Assembly (NCBI GenBank): GCA_029239755.1
Contig: JARBUI010000021.1
Location: 1-59,267 of the forward strand
Direction: 5' to 3'
DNA: 59,267 nt
From: Clostridia bacterium
GTDB lineage: Bacteria; Bacillota; Clostridia; Lachnospirales; Cellulosilyticaceae
Below the pieces are notes generated by a model. That model worked only from the letters and a program-made list of their open reading frames with translations, was not told the DNA's origin and made no database searches. Shown piece by piece: positions 17,296 to 25,578 of the stretch; the stretch's first letter is position 1; each line of letters opens with the position of its first letter. Position numbers and translations under genes: made by a program.

Positions 17296-18275
17296 GTATG
17301 ATTCAGACTATGGAAATGAGGCAGGTATTTGCAGAAGAGCTGGCGAAAATGATGGAGCAGGATGAAGATATTTGTGTAATAAATGCGGATTTAGCAAAAG
17401 CATGCGGCCTTACGGAACTAAGTAAACGATTTAAAGATAGAGTGTTAAATGTAGGAGTAGCTGAGCAAAATATGGCATCCATGGCAGCTGGGCTTGCGGC
17501 TTATGGGTTTACCCCTATTATTAATACCTTTACACCCTTTGCAACAAGACGAATTTGCGATCAAATAGCCATTTCAATTTCTTATGCCAAAAGTAATGTG
17601 AAAATTGTTGGATTAGATCCAGGTATTTCGGCTCAGTTAAATGGGGGAACGCACATGAGTGTAGAAGATATAGGCGTACTCAGAAGTATACCGGATTTGA
17701 TGATATTTGAACCAGTAGATGCGGTTCAGCTGCGAAAAGCCTTGCCGCAAATTATGAGTTACAAAGGGCCTGTCTATATGAGATTGTTTCGGCTCGTGGC
17801 ACATCCTGTTTTTAAAGAAACTGATCCTTTTGAGCTTACAAAAGCGCATATCTTAAGAGAAGGAAAAGATGTGTCTATTTTTGCATCGGGTATTATGGTG
17901 CGAGAAGCAATGGAAGCTGCTGATGAACTTATAAAGCAAGGTATTGATGCTGAAATTATTAATTTACATACGATTAAGCCTATTGATACACATGCGATTG
18001 TGCAGTCAGTGCAAAAAACAAAAGCAGCAGTTACAGCTGAGAATCATAATGTAATAGGCGGGCTTGGCTCTGCTGTGTGTGAAGTGTTAGGTAAATGCTA
18101 TGCGGTGCCGGTAGAGATGGTAGGCATTCAAGATACATTTGGTGAAGTGGGGATGATGGATTATCTTTCAAAAAGATTTGGGCTTAAATCACATAATATT
18201 ATAGAGGCAGTGCAAGAAGTAATGAAGCGAAAGAAAGAGGGGGAAAGTAATGAAGTTATTCATCGGTTCGGATAA
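17292..18275 (+). CDS. Transketolase C-terminal subunit (candidate SqwG/SqwH partner)
   Basis: A 327-residue subunit holding the pyrimidine-binding and C-terminal domains. The cofactor-activating Glu is in RVLNVGVAEQNMASMAAGLA-like sequence, followed by PIINTFTPFATRR and, in the C-terminal domain, TAENHNVIGGLGSAV. With the upstream subunit it forms a complete transketolase that moves two-carbon ketol units. In the proposed pathway it would act twice, on sulfofructose and on sulfoerythrulose, with glyceraldehyde 3-phosphate as acceptor. Start and stop overlap the neighbours by 4 and 26 bases, so the three genes are coupled. Confidence 0.92.
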   Translation: MSMIQTMEMRQVFAEELAKMMEQDEDICVINADLAKACGLTELSKRFKDRVLNVGVAEQNMASMAAGLAAYGFTPIINTFTPFATRRICDQIAISISYAKSNVKIVGLDPGISAQLNGGTHMSVEDIGVLRSIPDLMIFEPVDAVQLRKALPQIMSYKGPVYMRLFRLVAHPVFKETDPFELTKAHILREGKDVSIFASGIMVREAMEAADELIKQGIDAEIINLHTIKPIDTHAIVQSVQKTKAAVTAENHNVIGGLGSAVCEVLGKCYAVPVEMVGIQDTFGEVGMMDYLSKRFGLKSHNIIEAVQEVMKRKKEGESNEVIHRFG

Positions 18276-18726
18276 ATCAGGTTTTATATTAAAGGAAGCT
18301 ATTAAAGGGTATTTACAGGAAAAAGGGTATGAAATAGAAGATATAGGAACGAGAAATATTGATGAGCCTAAGCCTTTTTTTGAAGTAGCGCCTATTGGAG
18401 CAAAGAAAATACAAAGTGGCAGCTATGAAAAAGGGATCTTGATTTGTGGAACGGGAATGGGGATGGCAATGGTTGCCAATAAATATGAAGGTGTCTATGC
18501 AGCGGTTGTGGAGAGTGTATATGCTGCTAAAAAGTGCCGTGCTATTAACGATGCCAATGTTTTAACTATGGGAGGCTGGATTGTTAGTGATATGATGGCC
18601 TTTGAGATGGTGGATGCATTTCTTGATACAGCTTTCACAGAAGGACTTGAACCTTGGAGGCAAGAATTCTTGGAAAAGGCTAAGCAAAAGGTAAAAGAGA
18701 TTGAGGATAGTATATATAAGGCATAA
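18250..18726 (+). CDS. RpiB/LacAB-family isomerase with altered phosphate site (candidate SqwI)
   Basis: A 158-residue RpiB-fold isomerase. The general base Cys66 in ILICGTGMG is kept, and Arg137 is present. At positions that handle phosphate and ring opening in ribose-5-phosphate isomerase B the residues differ: Lys9 replaces the His of CDHxG, Ile99 replaces the His of RQHND, and Leu133 replaces the first Arg of the GGRHxxR region. This is direct evidence for a substrate other than ribose 5-phosphate. In the sulfo-TK pathway an RpiB homologue (SqwI) isomerises 4-deoxy-4-sulfoerythrose to the ulose, and the gene sits immediately after the transketolase subunits as that role predicts. Confidence 0.85.
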   Translation: MKLFIGSDKSGFILKEAIKGYLQEKGYEIEDIGTRNIDEPKPFFEVAPIGAKKIQSGSYEKGILICGTGMGMAMVANKYEGVYAAVVESVYAAKKCRAINDANVLTMGGWIVSDMMAFEMVDAFLDTAFTEGLEPWRQEFLEKAKQKVKEIEDSIYKA

Positions 18727-18748
18727 GTGAAGAAGGGAGGCGCGAGAT

Positions 18749-19870
18749 ATGGATTGGTTATACAAACAACCTGTAGAAATAATATTTGGAGTTGATAAGA
18801 TAGGACAGATAGCAGAGATACTTAGGGACAAAGACTATAGAAATGGTCTTTTGGTAAGTGATCCTTTGTTTATGCAAAATGGGCTGGCTGCTAAAATTAT
18901 AAATGAGTCAGGGGGACGTATAAAGGCGTGTTTTGATCACATCACACCTAACCCCAGCGTTAAGCAAGTAGATGAATGCGCACAGATCATCAGAGAACAA
19001 GGCTATGAATTTGTGGTTGCACTAGGGGGAGGGTCTTCTTTAGACTGTGCAAAGGCAGCTGCAGTAGTAGCTTTGACGGATCGTGATACAAGAGCCTTTC
19101 ATAGTATGGGGGAAAAGCTACCGGACGCAGGGCTTCCGATTATTGCGATCCCTACTACGGCAGGGACGGGGAGTGAAGCAACGGGTATAGCTGTACTAAC
19201 AGATGAAGAGAAAAGTTATAAAGCACCCTTGGCTTCGCCGATGTTTTTTCCTAAGATTGCAATAATAGATCCTACAGTTACACTTACGGTTCCGCCTTAT
19301 GTAACTGCATGTACTGGCCTTGATGTACTCTCTCATGCAATAGAAGGGTACTGGAGCAAAAATCACCAGCCTGCTTGTGATGCACTGGCTATTTATGCAG
19401 CTGATTTAGTATTTAAATATTTGCCGGAACTTTATAGAAAAACGGATGATTTAGAGGCGAGGACAAGATTGTGTGAAGCGTCTGTTATAGCAGGGATGGC
19501 TTTTTGGCAGCCTAAAACAACAGGATCCCATGCCTGTTCGTTTCCTCTGACTAATATGTATCACATTCCTCATGGTGAAGCTTGTGCGTTTACTCTGGAT
19601 GCATTTATACGTATTAATGCAGAGTCAGAAGGAGGAAGGGTTCATGCACTTGCTGAGAAATGCGGATTCAAAGATGCTTATAGTATGGCGGATAAGGTGC
19701 TTGATATGAAGCGAGATATGGGGATGATAACTACTTTAGAAGAGGCGGGAATTAATTTAGAAGCACTGGATAAACTTGTAGAAGAAAGTATGCATCCTAA
19801 CATGCTTAACAATCCTGTTGCTATGTCCAAAAGCGATATTAAAGCCATGTACCTGGGTTTGGGCAAGTAA
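18749..19870 (+). CDS. Iron-containing alcohol dehydrogenase (candidate sulfoacetaldehyde reductase)
   Basis: A 373-residue group III (Fe-ADH) dehydrogenase. The nucleotide motif GGGSSLDCAKA and TTAGTGSE are present, and the metal ligands can be placed at Asp192, His196, His261 and His275. Fe-ADH proteins include SarD of Bilophila, which reduces sulfoacetaldehyde to isethionate. In the proposed sulfo-TK route that reaction is the last step and regenerates NAD+ for fermentation. The gene follows the RpiB-like isomerase by 22 bases. Reduction of sulfolactaldehyde to dihydroxypropanesulfonate would be the alternative if the pathway runs through the transaldolase. Confidence 0.88.
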   Translation: MDWLYKQPVEIIFGVDKIGQIAEILRDKDYRNGLLVSDPLFMQNGLAAKIINESGGRIKACFDHITPNPSVKQVDECAQIIREQGYEFVVALGGGSSLDCAKAAAVVALTDRDTRAFHSMGEKLPDAGLPIIAIPTTAGTGSEATGIAVLTDEEKSYKAPLASPMFFPKIAIIDPTVTLTVPPYVTACTGLDVLSHAIEGYWSKNHQPACDALAIYAADLVFKYLPELYRKTDDLEARTRLCEASVIAGMAFWQPKTTGSHACSFPLTNMYHIPHGEACAFTLDAFIRINAESEGGRVHALAEKCGFKDAYSMADKVLDMKRDMGMITTLEEAGINLEALDKLVEESMHPNMLNNPVAMSKSDIKAMYLGLGK

Positions 19871-19965
19871 ATAGTTAGGAAAAGATATTTTTTAGTATTA
19901 TTTGCAGGATGAATACTCTTTTTGATACAATAAGAGAAAAGACATTCGGTATGGAGGTCAAAAAG

Positions 19966-21186
19966 GTGAGCAATAACAAGAAACACGGGGTAAACATGGG
20001 TGATGTGAAAATTGCTAATCGCAAGGCTATTCTGGAGCTTTTGCATAAAGCGGGGAAGATGTCAAGGAAAGACATTGCAGATGAACTTGGCTTAACGCAA
20101 GGGGCAGTGTCCTTGATATGCAATGAAATGCTGGAGCGTCAAATTATTAAGTATACGGGTGAGCGTACGGGAGATTTTCAAGTAGGACGCAAGAAGGTGC
20201 TCATGGAGATCAATTATCGTTTTAAGTATGTCATTGGCATTGATATTTCTGTAAAACAAACAACATTAACTATAGGAGATTTAAGTGGTCAGGTGATTAG
20301 TAAGCAAAAGCTTGATACAGATACAACTATAGCAGCGAATGAGTTTTTAAAAAACGTGAGTGTAAGAGTCATAAAATTCATGTGGGAAAACAATATATTT
20401 AAAGATGAGATTCTAGCTATAGGAGTGAGTATACTAGGAGCTGTCAATCACGAGGCAGGCATTAGTCTGAAAGCTCTTGATATATGGGAGGGCCCTGTAG
20501 ATATTAAACAAATACTTGAAAATGAAATACAGTTGCCTGTATATGTAGAGAGTAATGTTTGTGCTTTTGCAATTGCAGAAAAACTATATGGTAATATGAA
20601 TGAAGTCTCCAGTGCTTTGTTTCTAAAATGGGGGCCGGGAGTAGGATCTGTATCTGTTTTAAACGGGAATATCTATAAATCTCATGATTGGCTGGCTGCG
20701 GAGATAGGTCATAATATTTTGGAAAAAGATGGAACACTGTGCAGATGCGGTCAAAAAGGCTGCTTAGAAACCGTTGTGTCAACAAAACGCATCAGACAAA
20801 GTTTGACAGAACTTATTGATTCAAAAACGACCCCTTACCTTCATGATCTCTTGCAGCAATATGATGAAGAGGTAACGAGAGAGAATACCATTGCTTGTTT
20901 GCTCTCGGAAGATAAGTCTATTGCTGAGTATTCAAGTTATCTTATAGAAAGCTTAGCTTATGTAACTTATAATGCAACAAAAAATGTTTTGCCGGAAAAA
21001 ATTATTTTGTGTGGCTATTTATTTGAGAATAGCGTACTTAGAGAGAAGTTTGTTGAAAAATTTAATCAGTTTATGGGAGCGTCTCATCAAATGATATTTG
21101 AAAAAAGTTCTCTGACAAAAAAAGAAGATTACATTGGAAGTATCGCTTTAGCGACTAAAGATTTTTTTAGTGCAAATATAGTATAA
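19966..21186 (+). CDS. ROK-family transcriptional regulator of the sulfosugar cluster
   Basis: A 406-residue ROK repressor. The N-terminal winged helix (about 12-75) shows ILELLHKAGKMSRKDIADEL and LTQGAVSLICNEML. The sugar-binding ROK domain has VIGIDISVKQTTLTI, AIGVSILGAVN, a glucokinase-like EIGHNI and the zinc motif CRCGQKGCLE. The start is a GTG at 19966 with GGAGGT seven bases upstream; an in-frame ATG at 19909 has no such site. It sits inside the cluster, so a pathway intermediate or sulfoquinovose is the likely inducer. The 21-bp-spaced boxes at 16284-16347 are candidate operators. Confidence 0.88.
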   Translation: MSNNKKHGVNMGDVKIANRKAILELLHKAGKMSRKDIADELGLTQGAVSLICNEMLERQIIKYTGERTGDFQVGRKKVLMEINYRFKYVIGIDISVKQTTLTIGDLSGQVISKQKLDTDTTIAANEFLKNVSVRVIKFMWENNIFKDEILAIGVSILGAVNHEAGISLKALDIWEGPVDIKQILENEIQLPVYVESNVCAFAIAEKLYGNMNEVSSALFLKWGPGVGSVSVLNGNIYKSHDWLAAEIGHNILEKDGTLCRCGQKGCLETVVSTKRIRQSLTELIDSKTTPYLHDLLQQYDEEVTRENTIACLLSEDKSIAEYSSYLIESLAYVTYNATKNVLPEKIILCGYLFENSVLREKFVEKFNQFMGASHQMIFEKSSLTKKEDYIGSIALATKDFFSANIV

Positions 21187-21194
21187 AAATAAAT

Positions 21195-21240
21195 AGGCAG
21201 GTAAGAGCGGAAACTTTACTATTCAAGTGTACTTGCCTGA
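21195..21240 (+). other. Hairpin between the ROK and transaldolase genes
   Basis: AGGCAGGTA pairs with TACTTGCCT through one G-T wobble, enclosing about 25 bases. There is no T run, so it may be a processing or stability element. Confidence 0.4.
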
Positions 21241-21260
21241 AAAATATATGGAGGTGTAAA

Positions 21261-21941
21261 ATGAAATACTTTTTAGACAGTGCTAAAATAGAAGAGATTA
21301 AATTTGCTTATGATACTTTTAAAATTGATGGCATAACAACAAATCCAAAACACATTGAGGCAAGCGGTAAGCCTTTCTTAGTAGTTATTCAGGAAATAGC
21401 GAATTGGGCAAATGAGAAAGGATTTAAAGATTGGGAGGATTTTCCTATCTCTGTAGAGATAAATCCGCATCTAGATCATGAACATGATATGGTAGAAGAA
21501 GCACTTAAGATAGCTAAAATAGCGCCATACTTTGTTATTAAGATTCCTTGTAACTTGCAAGGACTAACTGCTGCCAGAAAATTAGAGGAGATGGGGGTGA
21601 GAACAAATGTAACTTTGGTCTTTTCTCCCTCTCAAGCATTGCCGGTTGCAAAAAATGGCTCTTTGTTTGTATCTCCGTTTGTGGGCTGGAAAGAAAACAG
21701 TGGTGAAAATTGTGAGCAGTATATTAAAGATATTGTAGATATTTATAGAACGTATGATTATAAAACAGAAATTATAGTAGCTGCTCTTAGAAATGGCAAT
21801 CAGATTGTACAGGCAGCTAAAGCGGGGGCAGACATAGTAACTTGCGGGCTGCAGGTTTATTTGGATAGCTTTGAACATCCTTTTACTAATCATGGACTAG
21901 GTATATTTAAAAAAGCATGGGATCAAACATCTAAACAATAA
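21261..21941 (+). CDS. TalC/FSA-type transaldolase with a remodelled phosphate site
   Basis: A 226-residue short transaldolase. Catalytic residues are in place: Asp6 (FLDSAK), Asn28 (TTNP) and Schiff-base Lys94 (VIKIP). The two residues that bind the substrate phosphate in fructose-6-phosphate aldolase and TalC, Arg in SPFVGR and Ser in AAS, are here Trp143 (SPFVGW) and Ala175. The GLQVYLDSF segment also differs from the usual IPFKVL. The enzyme therefore probably takes a substrate with another end group. In the sulfofructose transaldolase (sulfo-SFT) pathway a transaldolase cleaves 6-deoxy-6-sulfofructose, which fits the neighbours. A GGAGGTG site precedes the ATG. Confidence 0.85.
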   Translation: MKYFLDSAKIEEIKFAYDTFKIDGITTNPKHIEASGKPFLVVIQEIANWANEKGFKDWEDFPISVEINPHLDHEHDMVEEALKIAKIAPYFVIKIPCNLQGLTAARKLEEMGVRTNVTLVFSPSQALPVAKNGSLFVSPFVGWKENSGENCEQYIKDIVDIYRTYDYKTEIIVAALRNGNQIVQAAKAGADIVTCGLQVYLDSFEHPFTNHGLGIFKKAWDQTSKQ

Positions 21942-22020
21942 ATTAAGACGATTAATTAATTAATGGAAATACATAAAAATTCTAAAAAGTAAAAAAAAAT
22001 AAATATTTTATTTGAAAATA

Positions 22021-22049
22021 TTGACTAAACAAATATTATATATTATTAT
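22021..22049 (+). promoter_or_regulatory. Promoter of the ABC transporter genes
   Basis: TTGACT (22021-22026) and TATTAT (22044-22049) are 17 bases apart. The leader to the first gene is about 130 bases and contains a hairpin. Confidence 0.65.
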
Positions 22050-22087
22050 TATTATAGACAAAATCATTATAAAGGCAAGGAAAACAT

Positions 22088-22126
22088 ATACCGGCATTGG
22101 ATTATATGGGTGCCGGTATTGTTTTA
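22088..22126 (+). terminator. Leader hairpin with short T-rich tail (possible attenuator)
   Basis: A perfect 9-bp stem (ATACCGGCA at 22088-22096 with TGCCGGTAT at 22111-22119) is followed by TGTTTT. It lies inside the leader of the binding-protein gene. A partial ACAATTAATTAA box (22128-22139) follows it, like the boxes at the transketolase promoter. Confidence 0.5.
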
Positions 22127-22185
22127 AACAATTAATTAATCCTTTTAAGTAATTAAACAAAAAATAGTTTTGGGAGGGGTAAAGA

Positions 22186-23529
22186 ATGAAAATGAAAGTT
22201 AGTTTGAAAAAATCACTAAGTGTATTAGCAGCATCAGGGGTTTTGGTTTCAACAGTTTTAGGCGGGTGTGCACCAAAGACAGAAAATGAGGCTGTTTCTG
22301 AGGCGGCTGCTCCAAAGAAGGAAGAAGCAAAAAAAGAAGAAGCTAAAAAAGAGATTACGATTAATTTCCCTACAATCTGGGTAGGGACGGACTCGAAAGC
22401 TAACGTGATAAGCCAGCTTATTACTTCATTCAATGAAGAAAACAAGGGAAGTATTAAGGTTGTAGTAGAAGAAATGCCAGACTATCAAGCGTATAGAGAG
22501 AAGACGAAAACTAATGTTATAGCGGGAAATGCACCAGATATTTTTACGACAGATAATGCAGGAAACACAGAAATTTTCTATAAATCAGGTAAGCTTATGG
22601 ACTTTACCCCTTATTTAGATGATGCTTGGAAAGGGACATTTTTAGAAGGAACATTAGATAAAGAAGGGGTTTATGAAGGGCAGCACCTAGCGATACCTTA
22701 TGAGATGGCTGTATTACCAGTAATGTATAATGCGAAACTTCTAAAACAAGTAGGCTACGATGAATTCCCTAAAACTTATACAGAAATGTTTGAGATGTTT
22801 GATAAGTTAAAGGCAGCTGATCTCATACCAGCTACACAAATGACAGGTGAAAACGCTTGGACATCTATGCTCTGGTATTCTCAGATTGTAACATCTATCG
22901 GCGGACCAGATGTTTATAGCAGAGGGCTTGATGATCCAGCTTTTGTAGAGGCTGCAAAAGTAATGCAGAAAATGTTTGATTACACATCCTCTGATGCAGT
23001 AGGAGCAGGAGCTGCAGTTCCAGCTGGACATTTCTTAAATGAAAAAGCAGCAGTATTTATGAATGGACCATGGTTCATTGGCAGATTTAAAAAAGATGGT
23101 GTTGAAGGCCTTTATGACAATGTACAAATTGCTCCAGCTCCTTATTTTGAAGGCGGAAAAGGGCAAGCAGGCGGTTATATCGGAACAGTTCAGGCCTACC
23201 TTGTAGCAGCGAAACAAGAGGACAAAGCTAAAGAAGAAGCAGTGGTTAAATTCATAAAATATTTAACGGACCCTGCTCATGTAGCGCAATTATCTAAAGA
23301 ATCAGGTGCGCTTTTCTACGTTAAGACAGGTGTAAGTGATGATACAGAAAGAATCCAAAAAGCAATGATAGAACAAAGTAATGCAGCCCCTTATGTTGCA
23401 AATCACTTCCAAGCAGCTATGCCACAGAAAGTTGTAACAGAGTTTCCTCAGGCACTTTCAAGTCTTGCACTAGGGGAATCTACACCAGAAGAGTTTGTAG
23501 AACTTCTAAAAGCAGCAGAATCAAAATAA
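22186..23529 (+). CDS. ABC sugar transporter substrate-binding lipoprotein
   Basis: A 447-residue family 1 extracellular solute-binding protein. The signal peptide ends in the lipobox LGGC with the acylated Cys28, followed by an Ala/Glu/Lys-rich linker (30-55). The mature part shows ITINFPTIWVG, GNAPDIFTTDNAGN, GPWFIGRFKKDG and GGYIGTVQAYLVAA, typical of binding proteins for di- and oligosaccharides or glycosides. Context suggests sulfoquinovosyl glycerol or sulfoquinovose as ligand, comparable to SmoF in the Agrobacterium sulfoglycolysis transporter. A strong GGGAGGGG site precedes the ATG. Confidence 0.88.
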   Translation: MKMKVSLKKSLSVLAASGVLVSTVLGGCAPKTENEAVSEAAAPKKEEAKKEEAKKEITINFPTIWVGTDSKANVISQLITSFNEENKGSIKVVVEEMPDYQAYREKTKTNVIAGNAPDIFTTDNAGNTEIFYKSGKLMDFTPYLDDAWKGTFLEGTLDKEGVYEGQHLAIPYEMAVLPVMYNAKLLKQVGYDEFPKTYTEMFEMFDKLKAADLIPATQMTGENAWTSMLWYSQIVTSIGGPDVYSRGLDDPAFVEAAKVMQKMFDYTSSDAVGAGAAVPAGHFLNEKAAVFMNGPWFIGRFKKDGVEGLYDNVQIAPAPYFEGGKGQAGGYIGTVQAYLVAAKQEDKAKEEAVVKFIKYLTDPAHVAQLSKESGALFYVKTGVSDDTERIQKAMIEQSNAAPYVANHFQAAMPQKVVTEFPQALSSLALGESTPEEFVELLKAAESK

Positions 23530-23581
23530 CTATTCAGAATTTTATAACTTAAAAATGACTAGAACTATTATTTTGTCTAAT

Positions 23582-23617
23582 AAAAAATCCGACATCAATA
23601 GAGTGTCGGATTTTTTT
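23582..23617 (+). terminator. Terminator between the binding protein and permease genes
   Basis: TCCGACA pairs with TGTCGGA, with an A run before and seven T after. It lies in the 124 bases between the binding-protein stop and the permease start, so it should let only part of the transcripts continue to the permeases. Confidence 0.85.
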
Positions 23618-23653
23618 AAAAATATACTACATAAACAGAAGGGGGACATTATT

Positions 23654-24529
23654 GTGAAGACAACTAAAGGTGATAAATTAGGTATAACCCTATTTTTAAT
23701 ACCACCGCTTGCCTTATTTGCTTTATTCTTTATTTATCCGGTCAGTTATGTTTTTGTAACTAGTTTTTTTAAGTGGGATGGAATAAGTGATGCAGCTTTC
23801 GTAGCATTTCAAAACTACTTAGCACTTTTTAAAGATCCTATTTTTAGAAGATCTGTTGTTAACAATGTTATTTGGGCACTAACCGCAGGCCTCATACAGG
23901 TGCCTTTAGCGCTGCTTGTTGCACTTATTCTTTCAAAAAAACCAAGAGGATGGAAGGTGTTTCGAACAGTTTATTTTATGCCTCAGGTTATTTCAGGTAT
24001 AGCGCTTGCTACACTATGGTCTACTATGTATAACAGCGAATATGGCCTTATCAATGCACTCTTAGGGGTAGTAGGGCTTGAACATTTACAAAAAAATTGG
24101 CTAGGAACAACGCAAACAGCTTTCCCGGCGCTTCTTATTTATTGGGTATTCTATATAGGGTACTATATGGTTATCATTCTCGCTGAAATCACATCTATTT
24201 CTGAAGAATATTACGAAGCAGCAAGCATTGATGGGGCGAATAAAATACAGCAGGATTTATACGTTACGCTGCCGCTTGTCAGAAATTCTATTATAACGTG
24301 TATAACGCTTGCCATGGTTTTCGGACTTCGTCAGTTCGAACAAGTTTACCTCTTAACAAACGGTGGACCTGCAAATAAAACATCTGTTATGGTCCTTTAC
24401 CTTTATAAAGAAATGCAAAATAACAATTATGGCTATGCAAATGCAACAGGCGTAATGCTTATCATCGTAGGGACAATAGTTATTGTAGGTGTAAGAAAAT
24501 TATTTGCAAGTAAACAATACGAGTCATAG
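23654..24529 (+). CDS. ABC sugar transporter permease (MalF/UgpA type)
   Basis: A 291-residue inner-membrane permease with about six membrane segments. It begins VKTTKGDKLGITLFLIPPLALFAL-like, carries the EAA loop (EYYEAASIDGANKIQQ) that contacts the ATPase, and ends near VGVRKLFASKQ. The start is set at GTG 23654, eight bases after GGGGG; the longer frame from 23555 would run through the terminator hairpin and has no ribosome site. It pairs with the second permease 11 bases downstream. Confidence 0.9.
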   Translation: MKTTKGDKLGITLFLIPPLALFALFFIYPVSYVFVTSFFKWDGISDAAFVAFQNYLALFKDPIFRRSVVNNVIWALTAGLIQVPLALLVALILSKKPRGWKVFRTVYFMPQVISGIALATLWSTMYNSEYGLINALLGVVGLEHLQKNWLGTTQTAFPALLIYWVFYIGYYMVIILAEITSISEEYYEAASIDGANKIQQDLYVTLPLVRNSIITCITLAMVFGLRQFEQVYLLTNGGPANKTSVMVLYLYKEMQNNNYGYANATGVMLIIVGTIVIVGVRKLFASKQYES

Positions 24530-24540
24530 GAGGGAAAAAG

Positions 24541-25425
24541 ATGGCAGCAATTGATATTAAATTACCGAACGAAAAAAAGACTTCAGTGGAAACAAATAAA
24601 CATTTATCTGTAATATTAAATGTACTTAAATGGATTGTTCTTATGTTCTTTGCTATATATGCTATATTTCCTATATTGTGGCTGCTTATTTCTTCCTTTA
24701 AAACTAATGCAGAGCTAATGAGTGAGCCCTTTGGGCTGCCAGCTGTATGGCAGTTTGGAAATTATCTTAATGCTCTCAAAGCATCCAATCTAGGGATTTT
24801 ATTTGCTAACTCAGTTTTTATTAGTATTGCGGCAACATGTATTAATATTATGTTAGCAGGCATGATTTCTTATTGTATTGCGAGATTCACCTTTAAGGGA
24901 AAAGAAATTATTTTTGTAATGTTTTCAGCAGGCATATTGGTTCCGCTTAATGCACTGATGGTACCTTATTTTACAATTGTCAATAAACTGGGGCTTTATG
25001 ATAAACATATTGGTCTGATTATCGTCTATACAGCTATTGGTATACCTGTATCTACCTTTATTGTAAGAGGGTTTATGAATGGGATACCCAGGGAAGTTGA
25101 GGAAGCTGCTATTATAGATGGATGTGGGTTTTTTAAAAGATTTTTTATGATTATTTTGCCGTTATCAAAGACCGGGCTTGTAACAGCAGCTACATTTCAA
25201 TTTTTAACATGCTGGAATGAATTTGTTTATTCTATGCTGCTTACATCTTCTACAAAGGTAAGAACGATTCAGCTAGGAATAAGGTATTTCACCAATCAAT
25301 TCTCAACAGACTTCGTATCTATGTATGCAGCTATTATTGTCAGTATCATACCTAGTGTTATCTGTTATATGTTATTCCAGGAACAAATAATATCTGGTTT
25401 AACAAGCGGAGCAGTCAAAGGATAA
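24541..25425 (+). CDS. ABC sugar transporter permease (MalG/UgpE type)
   Basis: A 294-residue permease with six membrane segments. The EAA motif is EVEEAAIIDGCGFFKRF, and the C-terminal region (MYAAIIVSIIPSVICYMLFQ followed by SGLTSGAVKG) is typical of MalG-type subunits. A GGAGGG site lies before the ATG. No ATP-binding subunit follows, so the importer probably borrows a shared MsiK/MsmK-type ATPase encoded elsewhere. The 153 bases after it contain an imperfect hairpin without T run. Confidence 0.92.
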   Translation: MAAIDIKLPNEKKTSVETNKHLSVILNVLKWIVLMFFAIYAIFPILWLLISSFKTNAELMSEPFGLPAVWQFGNYLNALKASNLGILFANSVFISIAATCINIMLAGMISYCIARFTFKGKEIIFVMFSAGILVPLNALMVPYFTIVNKLGLYDKHIGLIIVYTAIGIPVSTFIVRGFMNGIPREVEEAAIIDGCGFFKRFFMIILPLSKTGLVTAATFQFLTCWNEFVYSMLLTSSTKVRTIQLGIRYFTNQFSTDFVSMYAAIIVSIIPSVICYMLFQEQIISGLTSGAVKG

Positions 25426-25578
25426 TAATAAAAGTGTATAAAGAGAAGCCTGCTGCGTTCACGCTCACAGTAGTATTGGGGGCAGTAGGGCAATATAAAA
25501 AGCTTAACATAATAGGCAAAAAATGAGAAGTTCGTACTCCTTGAATATTGGTAATGAGTATGGACAAGGAGAAATATT

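Noticed and set aside
23555..23653. N-terminal extension of the first ABC permease
   Set aside because: The segment encodes the terminator hairpin, lacks a ribosome site and is not permease-like.
25450..25490. CCTGCTGC/GCAGTAGG hairpin as a terminator after the ABC permeases
   Set aside because: One imperfect pair and no T run follow, so termination is not supported.
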